64,000 bases of DNA, taken from positions 7,110,501 through 7,174,500 of the forward strand of contig NZ_CP041360.1 in assembly GCF_006965485.1 (NCBI RefSeq). The letters run 5' to 3'. Shown here in pieces: positions 20,567 through 29,478 of the stretch. Below the pieces are notes generated by a model, which worked only from the letters and a program-made list of their open reading frames with translations, was not told the origin of the DNA and searched no databases. Every line of letters starts with the position of its first letter. Position 1 is the first letter of the stretch. This DNA is from Spirosoma sp. KCTC 42546. GTDB taxonomy: Bacteria; Bacteroidota; Bacteroidia; Cytophagales; Spirosomataceae. A program made the translations under genes and the position numbers.

Positions 20567-20573
20567 TAGACTC

Positions 20574-21422
20574 ATGATTGCAATAACCGGAGCCTCTGGC
20601 CATCTAGGCAAAGCCACACTCGAATTCCTGCTTACTAAAACAAGTCCAGAATCAATCGTTGCTATCGTACGCGACCCGCAGAAAATTGCCGAGTTTGCTG
20701 ACAAGGGAGTGAACGTTCGGCAGGGCGACTATACGGACAAGGCGTCGTTCGTAACAAGCCTGGCCGGAGTTGATACGCTACTTCTGATTTCCAGCGCCGT
20801 ATTGGGCGACGAGCGGGTTAATCAGCACAGCAATGCCATTAGCGCAGCTAAGGAAGCTGGGGTGAAGCATATTTTCTATACCAGTGCGCCGAATCCATCC
20901 CCAACTGCGCTCTTCGCTCCGGCTATCGACCACTTTCGCACCGAAAATCTGATTTTAGAGTCCGGGTTGACGTACACGTTTTTCCGTAACAACCTCTACC
21001 TGGATATATTACCAATGGTTATTGGCGATGCAGCCCAATTGGGCAAACTCTATTATCCAGCCGGTGATGGGAAGGTCAGTTTTGTTCTACGGACAGACAT
21101 TGCCGAAGGGCTAGCCAACGCGCTAACCAGCGAAGGACACGCCAATAAAGTATACGACATTGGTACACCTACAGCCTCGTCGTTCAGTGATATTGCAGCT
21201 AGCTTGAGTAGTGCCGACAAGACAGTAGATTACATTGACATACCGGGCAGCGCTTACGAAGCGGAGTTAGTGAAGCACTTACCGCCCGTAGTAGCCAAGA
21301 TTTATGCAGGCATGGCTGAAGGCATCAAACAGAATGAATTCAACGTGCCTTCGTCAACGCTGAAAGACTTACTGGGCAGAGAACCCGTTAGCCTGGATAC
21401 GTATTTGAAGAGCTTATCGTAA
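20574..21422 (+). CDS. NmrA-like NAD(P)-dependent oxidoreductase, QorB-like
   Basis: The 282-residue protein begins MIAITGASGHLGKATLEFLL, an atypical-SDR Rossmann nucleotide-binding motif (GxxGxLG). It continues with FYTSAPNPSPTALFAP and a C-terminal substrate domain. It resembles E. coli QorB (YtfG), an NADPH quinone reductase of the NmrA/SDR-a5 group. Divergence from an HxlR regulator supports a role in quinone or electrophile stress. The exact substrate is inference. A 13-bp hairpin follows the gene. Confidence 0.88.
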   Translation: MIAITGASGHLGKATLEFLLTKTSPESIVAIVRDPQKIAEFADKGVNVRQGDYTDKASFVTSLAGVDTLLLISSAVLGDERVNQHSNAISAAKEAGVKHIFYTSAPNPSPTALFAPAIDHFRTENLILESGLTYTFFRNNLYLDILPMVIGDAAQLGKLYYPAGDGKVSFVLRTDIAEGLANALTSEGHANKVYDIGTPTASSFSDIAASLSSADKTVDYIDIPGSAYEAELVKHLPPVVAKIYAGMAEGIKQNEFNVPSSTLKDLLGREPVSLDTYLKSLS

Positions 21423-21463
21423 AGCATACGTGTTACGATAACATTCAGCTAGATCAAGTTCCA

Positions 21464-21493
21464 GTGGTGTCGGTTACTACTAACCGACACCAC
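21464..21493 (+). terminator. Hairpin after the QorB-like gene
   Basis: GTGGTGTCGGTTA (21464-21476) pairs perfectly with TAACCGACACCAC (21481-21493) around CTAC. There is no strong U tract. Located 42 bases after the stop codon. Confidence 0.65.
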
Positions 21494-21590
21494 GCCAAAT
21501 ACACGCTCTAGTTATTTCGTCATTTACCCTACTATCAATATAAATAAGGCTCGTCCGCCAATCCATACGCTAATTCCTATCAAGAAAGAC

Positions 21591-21598
21591 TATTTTTG
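21591..21598 (+). promoter_or_regulatory. Putative -7 element for the amidase gene
   Basis: TATTTTTG matches TAnnTTTG and lies 32 bases before the amidase ATG. No convincing -33 TTTG is seen at the expected distance. Confidence 0.35.
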
Positions 21599-21630
21599 CC
21601 ATACGATTATACCGTTCGCCACTATACCGT

Positions 21631-23220
21631 ATGCCGCGACCTATTCGTCTACTTCATCAACTACGCATTAATTTCTGTTTAGTACTTCTAAGTCCATTCT
21701 GGCTGGCTGCGGCTTATGCACAGCCAAAGACAGCAGCCTCTTCTAGTAGATTCGATTTACTTGAAACGACAATCAGCGACATTCATCGGGCGTTCCGAAA
21801 TGGCTCGCTGACGAGCGAACAGCTGGTCAAGGCTTACCTGGCACGCATTCAAGCCTACGATCAGCCGACCAAACTCAATTCAATAATTCTCGTCAATCCG
21901 GAAGCCATTGCTACGGCGCGTGCGCTGGATGCTGAGTTTAAGAAAACGGGCAAACTCCGCCCACTGCATTTCATTCCGGTTATTGTGAAAGATAATTTCA
22001 ACACAAAGGGGTTGCAGACAACGGGTGGCTCAATTGCGCTGAAAGGGTTTGTACCTACCGAAGATGCCTGGCAGGTTCAGAAATTGCGTGAGGCTGGCGC
22101 TATCATACTGGCCAAATCAAATATGGCCGAGTGGGCGTTTACACCCATGCACTCGCAAAGCTCAATGGCAGGCGAAACCCTGAATCCCTACAATTTAGCC
22201 TATGTGCCCGCCGGTTCGAGTGGCGGAACGGCGGCAGCCGTAGCGGCTAATCTGGGGGCTATAGGCTTGGGATCTGATACGGGAAATTCAATCCGGGGGC
22301 CATCGTCGCACAATGCACTCGTGGGTTTCCGAACATCATTGGGGCTGGTGAGTCGGTACGGTATTATTCCGCTTTATACCCGAAACGATGTGGGTGGGCC
22401 CATGTGCCGCACGGTCGAAGATGCCGTACGGGTGCTGGAAGCCACAGCAGGTTACGATCCACATGATCCGATCACGAAAAACAGCCAGGGGAAAGTACCC
22501 AAAAACTATACCCAGTTTTTACGGAAAGATGGGTTGAAGGGCGCTCGCATTGGCGTAATACGCCAATTGACCGCTACCAACATTCATCCAGAAATCAAAC
22601 AGCTTTTCGATCAGGCAATCGCCGATATGACGCGGTCGGGCGCGCAGGTTGTTGATGTGACCATCCCAAATTTCGACTCGTTACGGGCCAATCAGTGGTG
22701 TGCCGACTTTAGAGTCGATATAGAAAATTATCTCCAGACCTTTGTAAAACGGGATACCCTGAAAACGCTGGAAGATATTATCCGTGTGGGTGGTTATTCC
22801 GACATTGTTCGTAACCGACTTATTACGCAGCAAACCCATTCGGGCCGCGCCAATCATCCCGAGATTCCCTGTGGTGACGCCTTCACCGACCCCCTTCGTA
22901 TTGCTTATCGCAAAGCTGTTGAAGCCGAAATGGATCGGCTGCATGTTGATGCGCTCATTTACCCAAGCTGGAATTACCCACCCGCCCAGGTGGGCGATGC
23001 GAAGGGATACAAAGGCGATAACAGTCAGTTGATTGCTCCGGCAACAGGACAGCCCGCCTTTACAATTCCGATGGGTTTCACCACGGGTAATTTACCGGCT
23101 GGTATTCAGTTTTTGGGGCGTATGTTCGCCGAGCCAACCTTAATTCGTCTCATCTACGGTTATGAACAGGCAACGCATCATCGTGCAGCGCCAAAACAAT
23201 TTGCGGCTCTTGGTCAGTAA
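21631..23220 (+). CDS. Exported amidase-signature-family hydrolase
   Basis: The 529-residue enzyme has a signal peptide (about residues 1-30, ending WLAAAYAQ) and the amidase-signature Ser-Ser-Lys triad. Lys120 is in PVIVKDNF, the cis-Ser is about 196 in AGSSGGTAA, and the nucleophile is Ser220 in GSDTGNSIRGPS. The 24-residue spacing between the two serines is as expected for the family. The family usually reads GGSIR; here an Asn replaces the second Gly. Substrate is unknown. A penicillin-acylase-type gene follows 76 bases later on the same strand, suggesting a periplasmic amide-hydrolysing operon. Confidence 0.9.
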   Translation: MPRPIRLLHQLRINFCLVLLSPFWLAAAYAQPKTAASSSRFDLLETTISDIHRAFRNGSLTSEQLVKAYLARIQAYDQPTKLNSIILVNPEAIATARALDAEFKKTGKLRPLHFIPVIVKDNFNTKGLQTTGGSIALKGFVPTEDAWQVQKLREAGAIILAKSNMAEWAFTPMHSQSSMAGETLNPYNLAYVPAGSSGGTAAAVAANLGAIGLGSDTGNSIRGPSSHNALVGFRTSLGLVSRYGIIPLYTRNDVGGPMCRTVEDAVRVLEATAGYDPHDPITKNSQGKVPKNYTQFLRKDGLKGARIGVIRQLTATNIHPEIKQLFDQAIADMTRSGAQVVDVTIPNFDSLRANQWCADFRVDIENYLQTFVKRDTLKTLEDIIRVGGYSDIVRNRLITQQTHSGRANHPEIPCGDAFTDPLRIAYRKAVEAEMDRLHVDALIYPSWNYPPAQVGDAKGYKGDNSQLIAPATGQPAFTIPMGFTTGNLPAGIQFLGRMFAEPTLIRLIYGYEQATHHRAAPKQFAALGQ

Positions 23221-23296
23221 ATTATGGTTTGTCCGGGCCACACTCAGGCTTGGCCCAGATAAACTACATTCCCTCATTACATCAAACTTATCATCA

Positions 23297-25513
23297 ATGA
23301 ACCGATCCTCGTTGCCGTCAATCTTCCTGTTATTAAGTTTACTCACCTTTCTGGATGGGTATGTCCTTCAAGCTCAAATCTTTACCAAAGCCGAAATAGC
23401 CCGTTGGCAACAGAAAGCCAAACAGGTGACTATCACGCGTGATACCTGGGGCGTTCCGCATATCTATGGAAAAACAGATGCAGACGTGGTGTTTGGCTTG
23501 CTGTTTACGCAATGCGAAGACGACTTCGGCCGGGTTGAAGAAAATTATATTACCTCTACCGGCCGACTAGCCGAAGTAGAAGGCGAATCGGCGATCTACC
23601 ATGACCTACGGGCGCGGTTGTTTCTGGATACGACCCAGGCCATTGCCATTTATAAAAAGAGCCCTATTTGGATGAAAAGCCTGCTCGACGCTTTTGCCGA
23701 TGGCACAAACTATTACCTCTATACGCACCCCGACGTGAAGCCCCGGCTCCTGAAGCGTTTCCAGCCCTGGATGCCGCTCATGTTCAGCGAAGGTAGCATT
23801 GGCGGAAATATCAGCGTAGTATCCACCGAACGGCTGAAAGCATTCTACGAGCAGCGTAAATCAACCTCTTATATCGACCACGGAGATCATTACGAACGGG
23901 AGTCTATTGGCTCCAATGGTTTTGCGATTGCTCCGTCCAAAAGTGCTACCAAAAATGCGCTACTGCTCATTAACCCACATACCTCGTTTTACTTTCGGTC
24001 GGAGGTACACATGATTAGCCAGGCAGGTTTGAATACCTACGGGGCCGTGACCTGGGGGCAGTTTTTCATCTATCAGGGGTTCAACGAAAACTGTGGCTGG
24101 ATGCATACCACCAGCTATGCCGATTCGATGGATGAGTATCTGGAAACCATCGAGAAGAAAGGAAACGCCCTGTATTACAAGCATGGAAAAGACCTCAAGC
24201 CGGTTCGTACCCAGACTGTACGAATTCCATACAAAACGGCCAGTGGGATGCAGCATAAAGACTTCACGATGTATTTCACCCAGCACGGCCCTATTGCGGG
24301 AGAGAAAGATGGCAAATGGATCGCCATCGATATGATGAATACGCCCCTGAATGCGCTCTCGCAATCGTATCTGCGGACTAAGGCTACTGGCTACGACAGT
24401 TTCAAAGAGGTAATGAAGTTGAACGGTAACGCATCTAACAACACCATCTTTGCCGATAAGAACGGGACAATTGCCTATTGGCACGGCAACTTTATGCCCA
24501 AACGCGACCCTAAATTTGATTGGGAACAACCCGTAGATGGCAGCAACCCCGAAACGGATTGGAAGGGCCTGCACGCAGTCGATGAGATTGTGCAGGTGCG
24601 TAACCCCGCCAGTGGCTGGATTCAGAACTGTAATTCCACGCCGTTTACGGTCTCGGGCAGCAGTAGCCCCGACAAGAGTAAGTACCCAGCCTACATGGCA
24701 CCCGACGCGCAAAACTACCGGGGTATCAATGCCGCTCGGGTCTTAAGTCAAAAGTCCATCTTCACGCTCGATACTCTGATCGCTGCTGCCGATGACCCAC
24801 ATTTGACCGCGTTCGATGAACTTTTACCTCCGTTATTGGCCGCTTATCAAACCGTTTCGACCGAGGCAGCAAACCAATCAACCGATCTTGCCGAAGCCAT
24901 TGATGTATTGAAAGCCTGGGATAAATCGTATGGTAAAACATCGATTGGGCAGACACTGGCTATTTTCTGGGGTGAGAAAATACAGAAGCTAGCCCGGAGC
25001 CGTGCGGCTGGCGATCAGCGATTCGACAACCTGTCGCTTACCGCCTACACCATCAGCAATACCTCGCCCCAGGAGAAGGTAAAAGCCCTGGCCGAAGTCC
25101 TGACTGACCTTACCCGCGACTTTGGCACCTGGAAAACACCCTGGGGCGACATTAACCGCTATCAACGCTTAACCGGCAAGATTCAGGAAAGCTATGACGA
25201 CTTAAAACCAAGCCTTCCCGTTGGCTTTACCTCTTCGGCCTGGGGGTCGCTGGCGGCTTTTGCGGCACGAACGTATCCCGGCACCAAAAAACGCTATGGT
25301 AGTGTTGGGAACAGTTTTGTAGCCGTTGTGGAGTTCGGTAAGCGTGTAAAAGCCCGCTCGGTCGTGACCGGTGGCCAAAGCAGCCAACCCGGTGCCCAGC
25401 ACTTCACCGACCAGGCCCCGCTCTACTGCGACGGCAAGTTTAAAGACGTGTTATTCTACCCTGAAGACATTCAAAAGCACGTTGAGAAGACGTACCATCC
25501 GGGGGAGAAGTGA
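23297..25513 (+). CDS. Penicillin acylase-family (S45) hydrolase, exported
   Basis: Members are Ntn-hydrolases that self-cleave from a precursor and hydrolyse amides such as acyl-homoserine lactones or beta-lactam side chains. The ATG at 23297 gives a signal peptide (LPSIFLLLSLLTFLDGYVLQA) and 738 residues; upstream in-frame codons overlap the amidase gene and are not needed. The N-terminal domain has TRDTWGVPHIYGKTDADVVF. The likely autocleavage site is before Ser206 in ESIGSNGFAIAPSK, followed by LLLINPHTSF. Other family features include GCxWMHTTSYADSMDEY-type residues and WHGNFMPKRDP. The substrate is not inferable. Confidence 0.9.
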   Translation: MNRSSLPSIFLLLSLLTFLDGYVLQAQIFTKAEIARWQQKAKQVTITRDTWGVPHIYGKTDADVVFGLLFTQCEDDFGRVEENYITSTGRLAEVEGESAIYHDLRARLFLDTTQAIAIYKKSPIWMKSLLDAFADGTNYYLYTHPDVKPRLLKRFQPWMPLMFSEGSIGGNISVVSTERLKAFYEQRKSTSYIDHGDHYERESIGSNGFAIAPSKSATKNALLLINPHTSFYFRSEVHMISQAGLNTYGAVTWGQFFIYQGFNENCGWMHTTSYADSMDEYLETIEKKGNALYYKHGKDLKPVRTQTVRIPYKTASGMQHKDFTMYFTQHGPIAGEKDGKWIAIDMMNTPLNALSQSYLRTKATGYDSFKEVMKLNGNASNNTIFADKNGTIAYWHGNFMPKRDPKFDWEQPVDGSNPETDWKGLHAVDEIVQVRNPASGWIQNCNSTPFTVSGSSSPDKSKYPAYMAPDAQNYRGINAARVLSQKSIFTLDTLIAAADDPHLTAFDELLPPLLAAYQTVSTEAANQSTDLAEAIDVLKAWDKSYGKTSIGQTLAIFWGEKIQKLARSRAAGDQRFDNLSLTAYTISNTSPQEKVKALAEVLTDLTRDFGTWKTPWGDINRYQRLTGKIQESYDDLKPSLPVGFTSSAWGSLAAFAARTYPGTKKRYGSVGNSFVAVVEFGKRVKARSVVTGGQSSQPGAQHFTDQAPLYCDGKFKDVLFYPEDIQKHVEKTYHPGEK

Positions 25514-25577
25514 GATAGTAAATTAATGACAATTTCTATAACAAATAACTTCCTAAACCAAACCTTAAACCCTAACA

Positions 25578-26027
25578 ATGAACTTAAAAACTACCCTACT
25601 TTTCATAGCAGCCATCTCTGCTTTGTCCAGCTGCGCTAAAAAAGAATCCGCACCACCTATCATTGGCACCTGGGAGTTAGTTTCAGCGACGACGATAGAA
25701 AAAGACACCAGCTTTTCTACGTTTGATCCGACCCATAAAATGATAAAAATCATTAACCCCACGCATTTCGCATTCCTGAATCATGCTGTCTCAAAAAACG
25801 ACTCGTCGGCGACTCGGTTTAGTGCGGGTGGCGGGAAATATACATTAGCAGATAGTGCTTACACGGAGAATCTGGAGTATTTCACGGACAAAGCCTGGGA
25901 AAACAATAAATTCGAGTTTGTGGTGAAAATTTCCGGTGATACGCTGATCCAGAAAGGCGTTGAAAAAGTCGATAAACTGGGAATTGATCGGGTGATTATC
26001 GAAAAATACAAACGGGTGAAGGAATAG
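25578..26027 (+). CDS. Small lipoprotein, lipocalin-like
   Basis: The 149-residue product has a lipoprotein signal peptide with Cys19 in SALSSCAKK. The mature part begins IIGTWELVSATTI, the GTW motif typical of lipocalin-like domains found in Bacteroidota lipoproteins, and continues with alternating beta-strand-like segments. No ligand can be predicted. It sits 64 bases after the acylase gene and before a strong terminator, so it may be the last gene of that unit. Confidence 0.8.
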   Translation: MNLKTTLLFIAAISALSSCAKKESAPPIIGTWELVSATTIEKDTSFSTFDPTHKMIKIINPTHFAFLNHAVSKNDSSATRFSAGGGKYTLADSAYTENLEYFTDKAWENNKFEFVVKISGDTLIQKGVEKVDKLGIDRVIIEKYKRVKE

Positions 26028-26064
26028 CTAGTCTGGCAAATTTCAACCGACATGACAACAACGC

Positions 26065-26099
26065 AAAAAGCGCGATAAGGCCACCCTATCGCGCTTTTT
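26065..26099. terminator. Bidirectional terminator between lipoprotein gene and glmS
   Basis: AAAAAGCGCGATA (26065-26077) and TATCGCGCTTTTT (26087-26099) are exact reverse complements. With A and T tracts on both sides it can serve both convergent genes. Confidence 0.92.
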
Positions 26100-26116
26100 A
26101 TCGAATAACTACTCTC

Positions 26117-27970
26117 CTATTCCACCGTTACCGACTTCGCCAGATTTCTCGGCTGGTCAACGTTACGCCCACGCATGACAGCAATATCGTAGGCCAGTAG
26201 TTGAAGCGGTACAACCGATACCAGCGGCATCAGCATCTCATGAACTTTCGGAATTTCAATTGTAAAATCGACCATACCAGGCAGGCTCGTATCGCCTTCT
26301 GTTGTGATGGCAATAACGCGGCCTTTGCGGGCTTTCACTTCCTGAATGTTCGAGACAACTTTCTCGTACGAACTATCTTTGGTGGCAATCACGACTACCG
26401 GCATGTCTTCGTCGATGAGCGCAATTGGCCCGTGCTTCATTTCGGCGGCTGGATAACCCTCTGCATGGATATAGCTAATTTCTTTCAGCTTGAGGGCTCC
26501 TTCGAGCGCTACAGGGAAGTTTAAACCCCGGCCGAGGTAGATGAAATTACGGGCGTAGGTAAAGATGTACGCGATCTCCTTAATCTTATCGGCCGCCTGT
26601 AATACCTTTTCCACTTTCGCCGGGATACTTTCCAATTCAGCAAGCAATTGCCGGAACAGAGAATCTGAAATTGTGCCTTTCCGTTTGGCAGCCGCAAGGG
26701 CCATCAAGGTTAGCACCGTTACCTGTGCGGTGAATGCTTTCGTACTGGCTACGCCAATTTCCGGACCGGCATGCGTAAAGGCCCCGGCATGCGTTGCCCG
26801 GGCAATGGACGAACCTACCACGTTACAAACCCCGAAAATAGTTGCTCCTTTCGATTTGGCCAACTCAATAGCTGCCAGGGTATCGGCCGTTTCACCCGAT
26901 TGCGAAATGGCAATTACAATATCTCCTTCTTTGATAATCGGATTCCGATACCGAAACTCCGATGCATATTCCACTTCGACCGGAATCCGGGCCAGTTCTT
27001 CAAAAATGTATTCGGCTACTAAACCCGCGTGCCAGGAGGTTCCGCATCCAATAATCACGATCCGTTTCGACTTCGCCAGTTTGTCGAGGTAATCGCGCAA
27101 GCCCCCGAGTTGCAGTGTTCCTTCATCGGCCCTGACGCGGCCCCGCATGGAGTCGGCAATGGAGCGAGGCTGCTCAAAAATTTCCTTGAGCATAAAATGG
27201 TCGAAGCCACCTTTTTCAATCGCTTCCAATTCGAGTTCAACCTTGTGGACGTAGGGCGTTGTGGTGGCATTATCGAGCGTAACCACTTTTAAGACGCCAT
27301 CTTTGATCACTGCAACTTCATAATCATTGAGATAAATCACGTCTTTGGTATACTCTACAATCGGTGTCGCATCGGATGCCAGAAAGAATTCATTTTCGCC
27401 AACACCAATCACCAGCGGAGATCCTTTCCGAGCGGCAATCAGTTGAGTGGGATCAGCTTCATTCATGATCACAATTGCGTAGGCCCCTACAACCTCCTGC
27501 AAGGCCAGTCGTACCGCTTCTTCGAGCGTACCGGCGTGCGACGCCCCGGCATTATTCTCCCAAATGTCTTCGATAAATTGACCTAATACTTCCGTATCTG
27601 TTTCACTAGAGAACGTATGGCCCTTTTTGAGTAACGCCTGCTTAATGGCTGCGTAGTTCTCAATAATGCCATTATGAATAATGGCTAGTTTTTTATGGAA
27701 CGAGTAGTGCGGGTGTGCATTCACATCGTTAGGCTCGCCGTGAGTAGCCCAACGGGTATGACCCATACCTATGGTCGAGTGGGTGTCTTTGCCCTCCAGT
27801 TCGTGTTCCAGCGCAACTACTTTGCCTTTCTTCTTATAAACCTTCAGCCCCTGGCTATTCATCAGCGCTACACCCGCGCTATCGTAGCCTCGGTATTCCA
27901 GACGCTTTAACCCTTTTATCACTAATGGACACGCTTCTCGGTGCCCTACATAGGCTACAATACCACACAT
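26117..27970 (-). CDS. glmS: Glutamine--fructose-6-phosphate aminotransferase (isomerizing)
   Basis: GlmS makes glucosamine-6-phosphate from fructose-6-phosphate and glutamine, the first step of amino-sugar synthesis for peptidoglycan. The 617-residue product begins MCGIVAYVG, where Cys2 becomes the N-terminal glutaminase nucleophile. It contains HTRWATHGEPNDVNAHPH. The two SIS domains (about residues 295-600) show CGTSWHAG, ISQSGETADTLAAI and AEGYPAAEMKHGPIALID. The C terminus PRNLAKSVTVE is the conserved synthase tail. Length matches E. coli GlmS (609). No glmS ribozyme is visible upstream. Confidence 0.97.
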   Translation of the reverse strand: MCGIVAYVGHREACPLVIKGLKRLEYRGYDSAGVALMNSQGLKVYKKKGKVVALEHELEGKDTHSTIGMGHTRWATHGEPNDVNAHPHYSFHKKLAIIHNGIIENYAAIKQALLKKGHTFSSETDTEVLGQFIEDIWENNAGASHAGTLEEAVRLALQEVVGAYAIVIMNEADPTQLIAARKGSPLVIGVGENEFFLASDATPIVEYTKDVIYLNDYEVAVIKDGVLKVVTLDNATTTPYVHKVELELEAIEKGGFDHFMLKEIFEQPRSIADSMRGRVRADEGTLQLGGLRDYLDKLAKSKRIVIIGCGTSWHAGLVAEYIFEELARIPVEVEYASEFRYRNPIIKEGDIVIAISQSGETADTLAAIELAKSKGATIFGVCNVVGSSIARATHAGAFTHAGPEIGVASTKAFTAQVTVLTLMALAAAKRKGTISDSLFRQLLAELESIPAKVEKVLQAADKIKEIAYIFTYARNFIYLGRGLNFPVALEGALKLKEISYIHAEGYPAAEMKHGPIALIDEDMPVVVIATKDSSYEKVVSNIQEVKARKGRVIAITTEGDTSLPGMVDFTIEIPKVHEMLMPLVSVVPLQLLAYDIAVMRGRNVDQPRNLAKSVTVE

Positions 27971-28050
27971 AATCTAGTACCGGTTATAGTTATCAGTTAT
28001 CCGTTGGGTGGGATGAAGAAAGATAAACTTATTTCGGGAGTAAAATAAAT

Positions 28051-28079
28051 GCAAAAAGCCGGGCATTCCGGCTTTTTGC
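28051..28079 (-). terminator. Terminator of the RidA-family gene
   Basis: GCAAAAAGCCGG (28051-28062) pairs with CCGGCTTTTTGC (28068-28079), perfect over 12 bases. It lies between the RidA stop and the glmS start. Confidence 0.88.
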
Positions 28080-28126
28080 GAGCGAAGTTGATGTAAATCT
28101 TTCTTAAAAATCTGGTGCCTTAATAG

Positions 28127-28510
28127 TTATAAAAGCGCAATACACTCAATTGAAACCAGAATTCCTGCCGGAAAAGGCATGACTTGAGGAGTACTGCGTG
28201 CAGGAGCATTAGTTGGAAAAAATTCAGCGTACACTTTATTGAGAATACCGAAATCATTACCCGTTACCATAAAGACAGTTGTTTTTACAACCTTACTCAG
28301 ACTGCTTCCAGCATCTTCCAGGATTTGCTTGATGTTCAAAAAAGCCTGTCTGGTTTGGTCTTCAAACCTATCGCTAACAACCTGACCAGACTCAAGACTT
28401 AGCCCCGGTGTACCTGAAAGAAAAATAAAGTTACCGGCAATGACGGCCTGCGGAAACACCGGGTTCATACGCGGTGCGTTCGTCGTATTAAAACTTATTT
28501 GTTCTTCCAT
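28127..28510 (-). CDS. RidA-family deaminase-like protein
   Basis: RidA proteins hydrolyse reactive enamine/imine intermediates made by PLP enzymes. The 127-residue product has the subunit-size family pattern: GNFIFLSGTPGLS, ILEDAGSSLSKVVKTTVFM, and the signature PARSTPQVMPFPAG with the active-site Arg, then a terminal VSIECIALL with the conserved Glu. Some members lack deaminase activity, so function is family-level only. It appears monocistronic. Confidence 0.9.
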   Translation of the reverse strand: MEEQISFNTTNAPRMNPVFPQAVIAGNFIFLSGTPGLSLESGQVVSDRFEDQTRQAFLNIKQILEDAGSSLSKVVKTTVFMVTGNDFGILNKVYAEFFPTNAPARSTPQVMPFPAGILVSIECIALL

Positions 28511-28531
28511 AAGAACCCAAGCAAGTAAAGT

Positions 28532-29338
28532 TTACCCAGCCAGCTGCGTATAAAGATTGTAATACCGATCGGTTACGTCTTCATCTTCAACTGTCTCGAA
28601 TTTGTGTTCGGGTAAATCGTTCAGGATGGCATTCAGGCTTTCGCTCGATTCTTCTTCGGCCCGCACTACGGCGTCAGCATAGGCAGAACCAATACGAATA
28701 AAGCCCTGAAAATCAGCCGTCTTTAATTCAGATAACATCTCATCATCAATGTCCATCATACGAGCTTTCTCAATGATATCTCCCTGAAAACGGTGTTCAA
28801 ATGAATTGTTATACACCGTAAAAACCGACTTGGTGTCCTTAAACATGGGGTCGTTTTTGTAGGTCGTTTTCAGATAGAGCGGAATAAGCGCCGTCATCCA
28901 ATCGTTACAGTGAACGATATCGGGGGCCCATCCGAGTTTCTTAACTGTTTCCAGTACACCTTTGCAGAAGAAAATAGCCCGTTCGTCATTGTCGTCGTAG
29001 AAGCGATTCTCTTTATCGTGGAATACATATTTCCGTTGGAAATAGTCTTCATTATCAATAAAATACACCTGCAATTTCGCAGTCGGTATTGACGCCACTT
29101 TTATAATCAGCGGCTTTTCATCATCACCTACGGCGATATTAATACCCGACAACCGTACTACTTCGTGCAACCGATTTTTGCGCTCATTAATCAGCCCAAA
29201 GCGCGGCACCAAAATTCTGATTTCCATCCCACGCTCCTGCATGGCCTGCGGCAGTTTGCGGACGAAGTCAGCGACATCAGACGTTTTCAAGAAAGGATTG
29301 ATTTCGCTGGCGACGTAAAGGATGCGTAATTTGCTCAT
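28532..29338 (-). CDS. Single-domain starch/glycogen synthase-like protein (GT5 N-terminal domain only)
   Basis: The 268-residue protein corresponds to the N-terminal Rossmann domain of GT5 glycogen synthase (LRILYVASEINPFLKTSDVADFVRKL, RILVPRFGLI, DIVHCNDWMTALIPLYLK). It lacks the C-terminal GT1-type domain; full enzymes run about 470-500 residues. The ADP-glucose motif KxGGLADV is altered to KTSDVADF, losing both glycines. Catalysis as a normal synthase is therefore doubtful. Short proteins of this kind next to panC are known in Bacteroidota, so this is not a local truncation. Function is unknown; a regulatory or sugar-nucleotide-binding role is speculative. Confidence 0.85.
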   Translation of the reverse strand: MSKLRILYVASEINPFLKTSDVADFVRKLPQAMQERGMEIRILVPRFGLINERKNRLHEVVRLSGINIAVGDDEKPLIIKVASIPTAKLQVYFIDNEDYFQRKYVFHDKENRFYDDNDERAIFFCKGVLETVKKLGWAPDIVHCNDWMTALIPLYLKTTYKNDPMFKDTKSVFTVYNNSFEHRFQGDIIEKARMMDIDDEMLSELKTADFQGFIRIGSAYADAVVRAEEESSESLNAILNDLPEHKFETVEDEDVTDRYYNLYTQLAG

Positions 29339-29381
29339 AAGTAGGGAAGCGTGTGTTGTCTTGAGAGAACCAAAAAACTTG

Positions 29382-29412
29382 CAAAATTATACAAATTTTT
29401 CCCGTATTTCAA
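29382..29412 (-). promoter_or_regulatory. Promoter of the starch-synthase-like gene
   Basis: On the minus strand TAATTTTG (29389-29382) fits TAnnTTTG, with TTG about 20 bases upstream (29412-29410). It leaves a 5' leader of roughly 40 bases before the ATG at 29338. Confidence 0.45.
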
Positions 29413-29478
29413 TATATTTTATCCAAAAAAGATGCGGTTCCCGTATCATTGCAGCCGAAAATCGTACAATTACCCATT

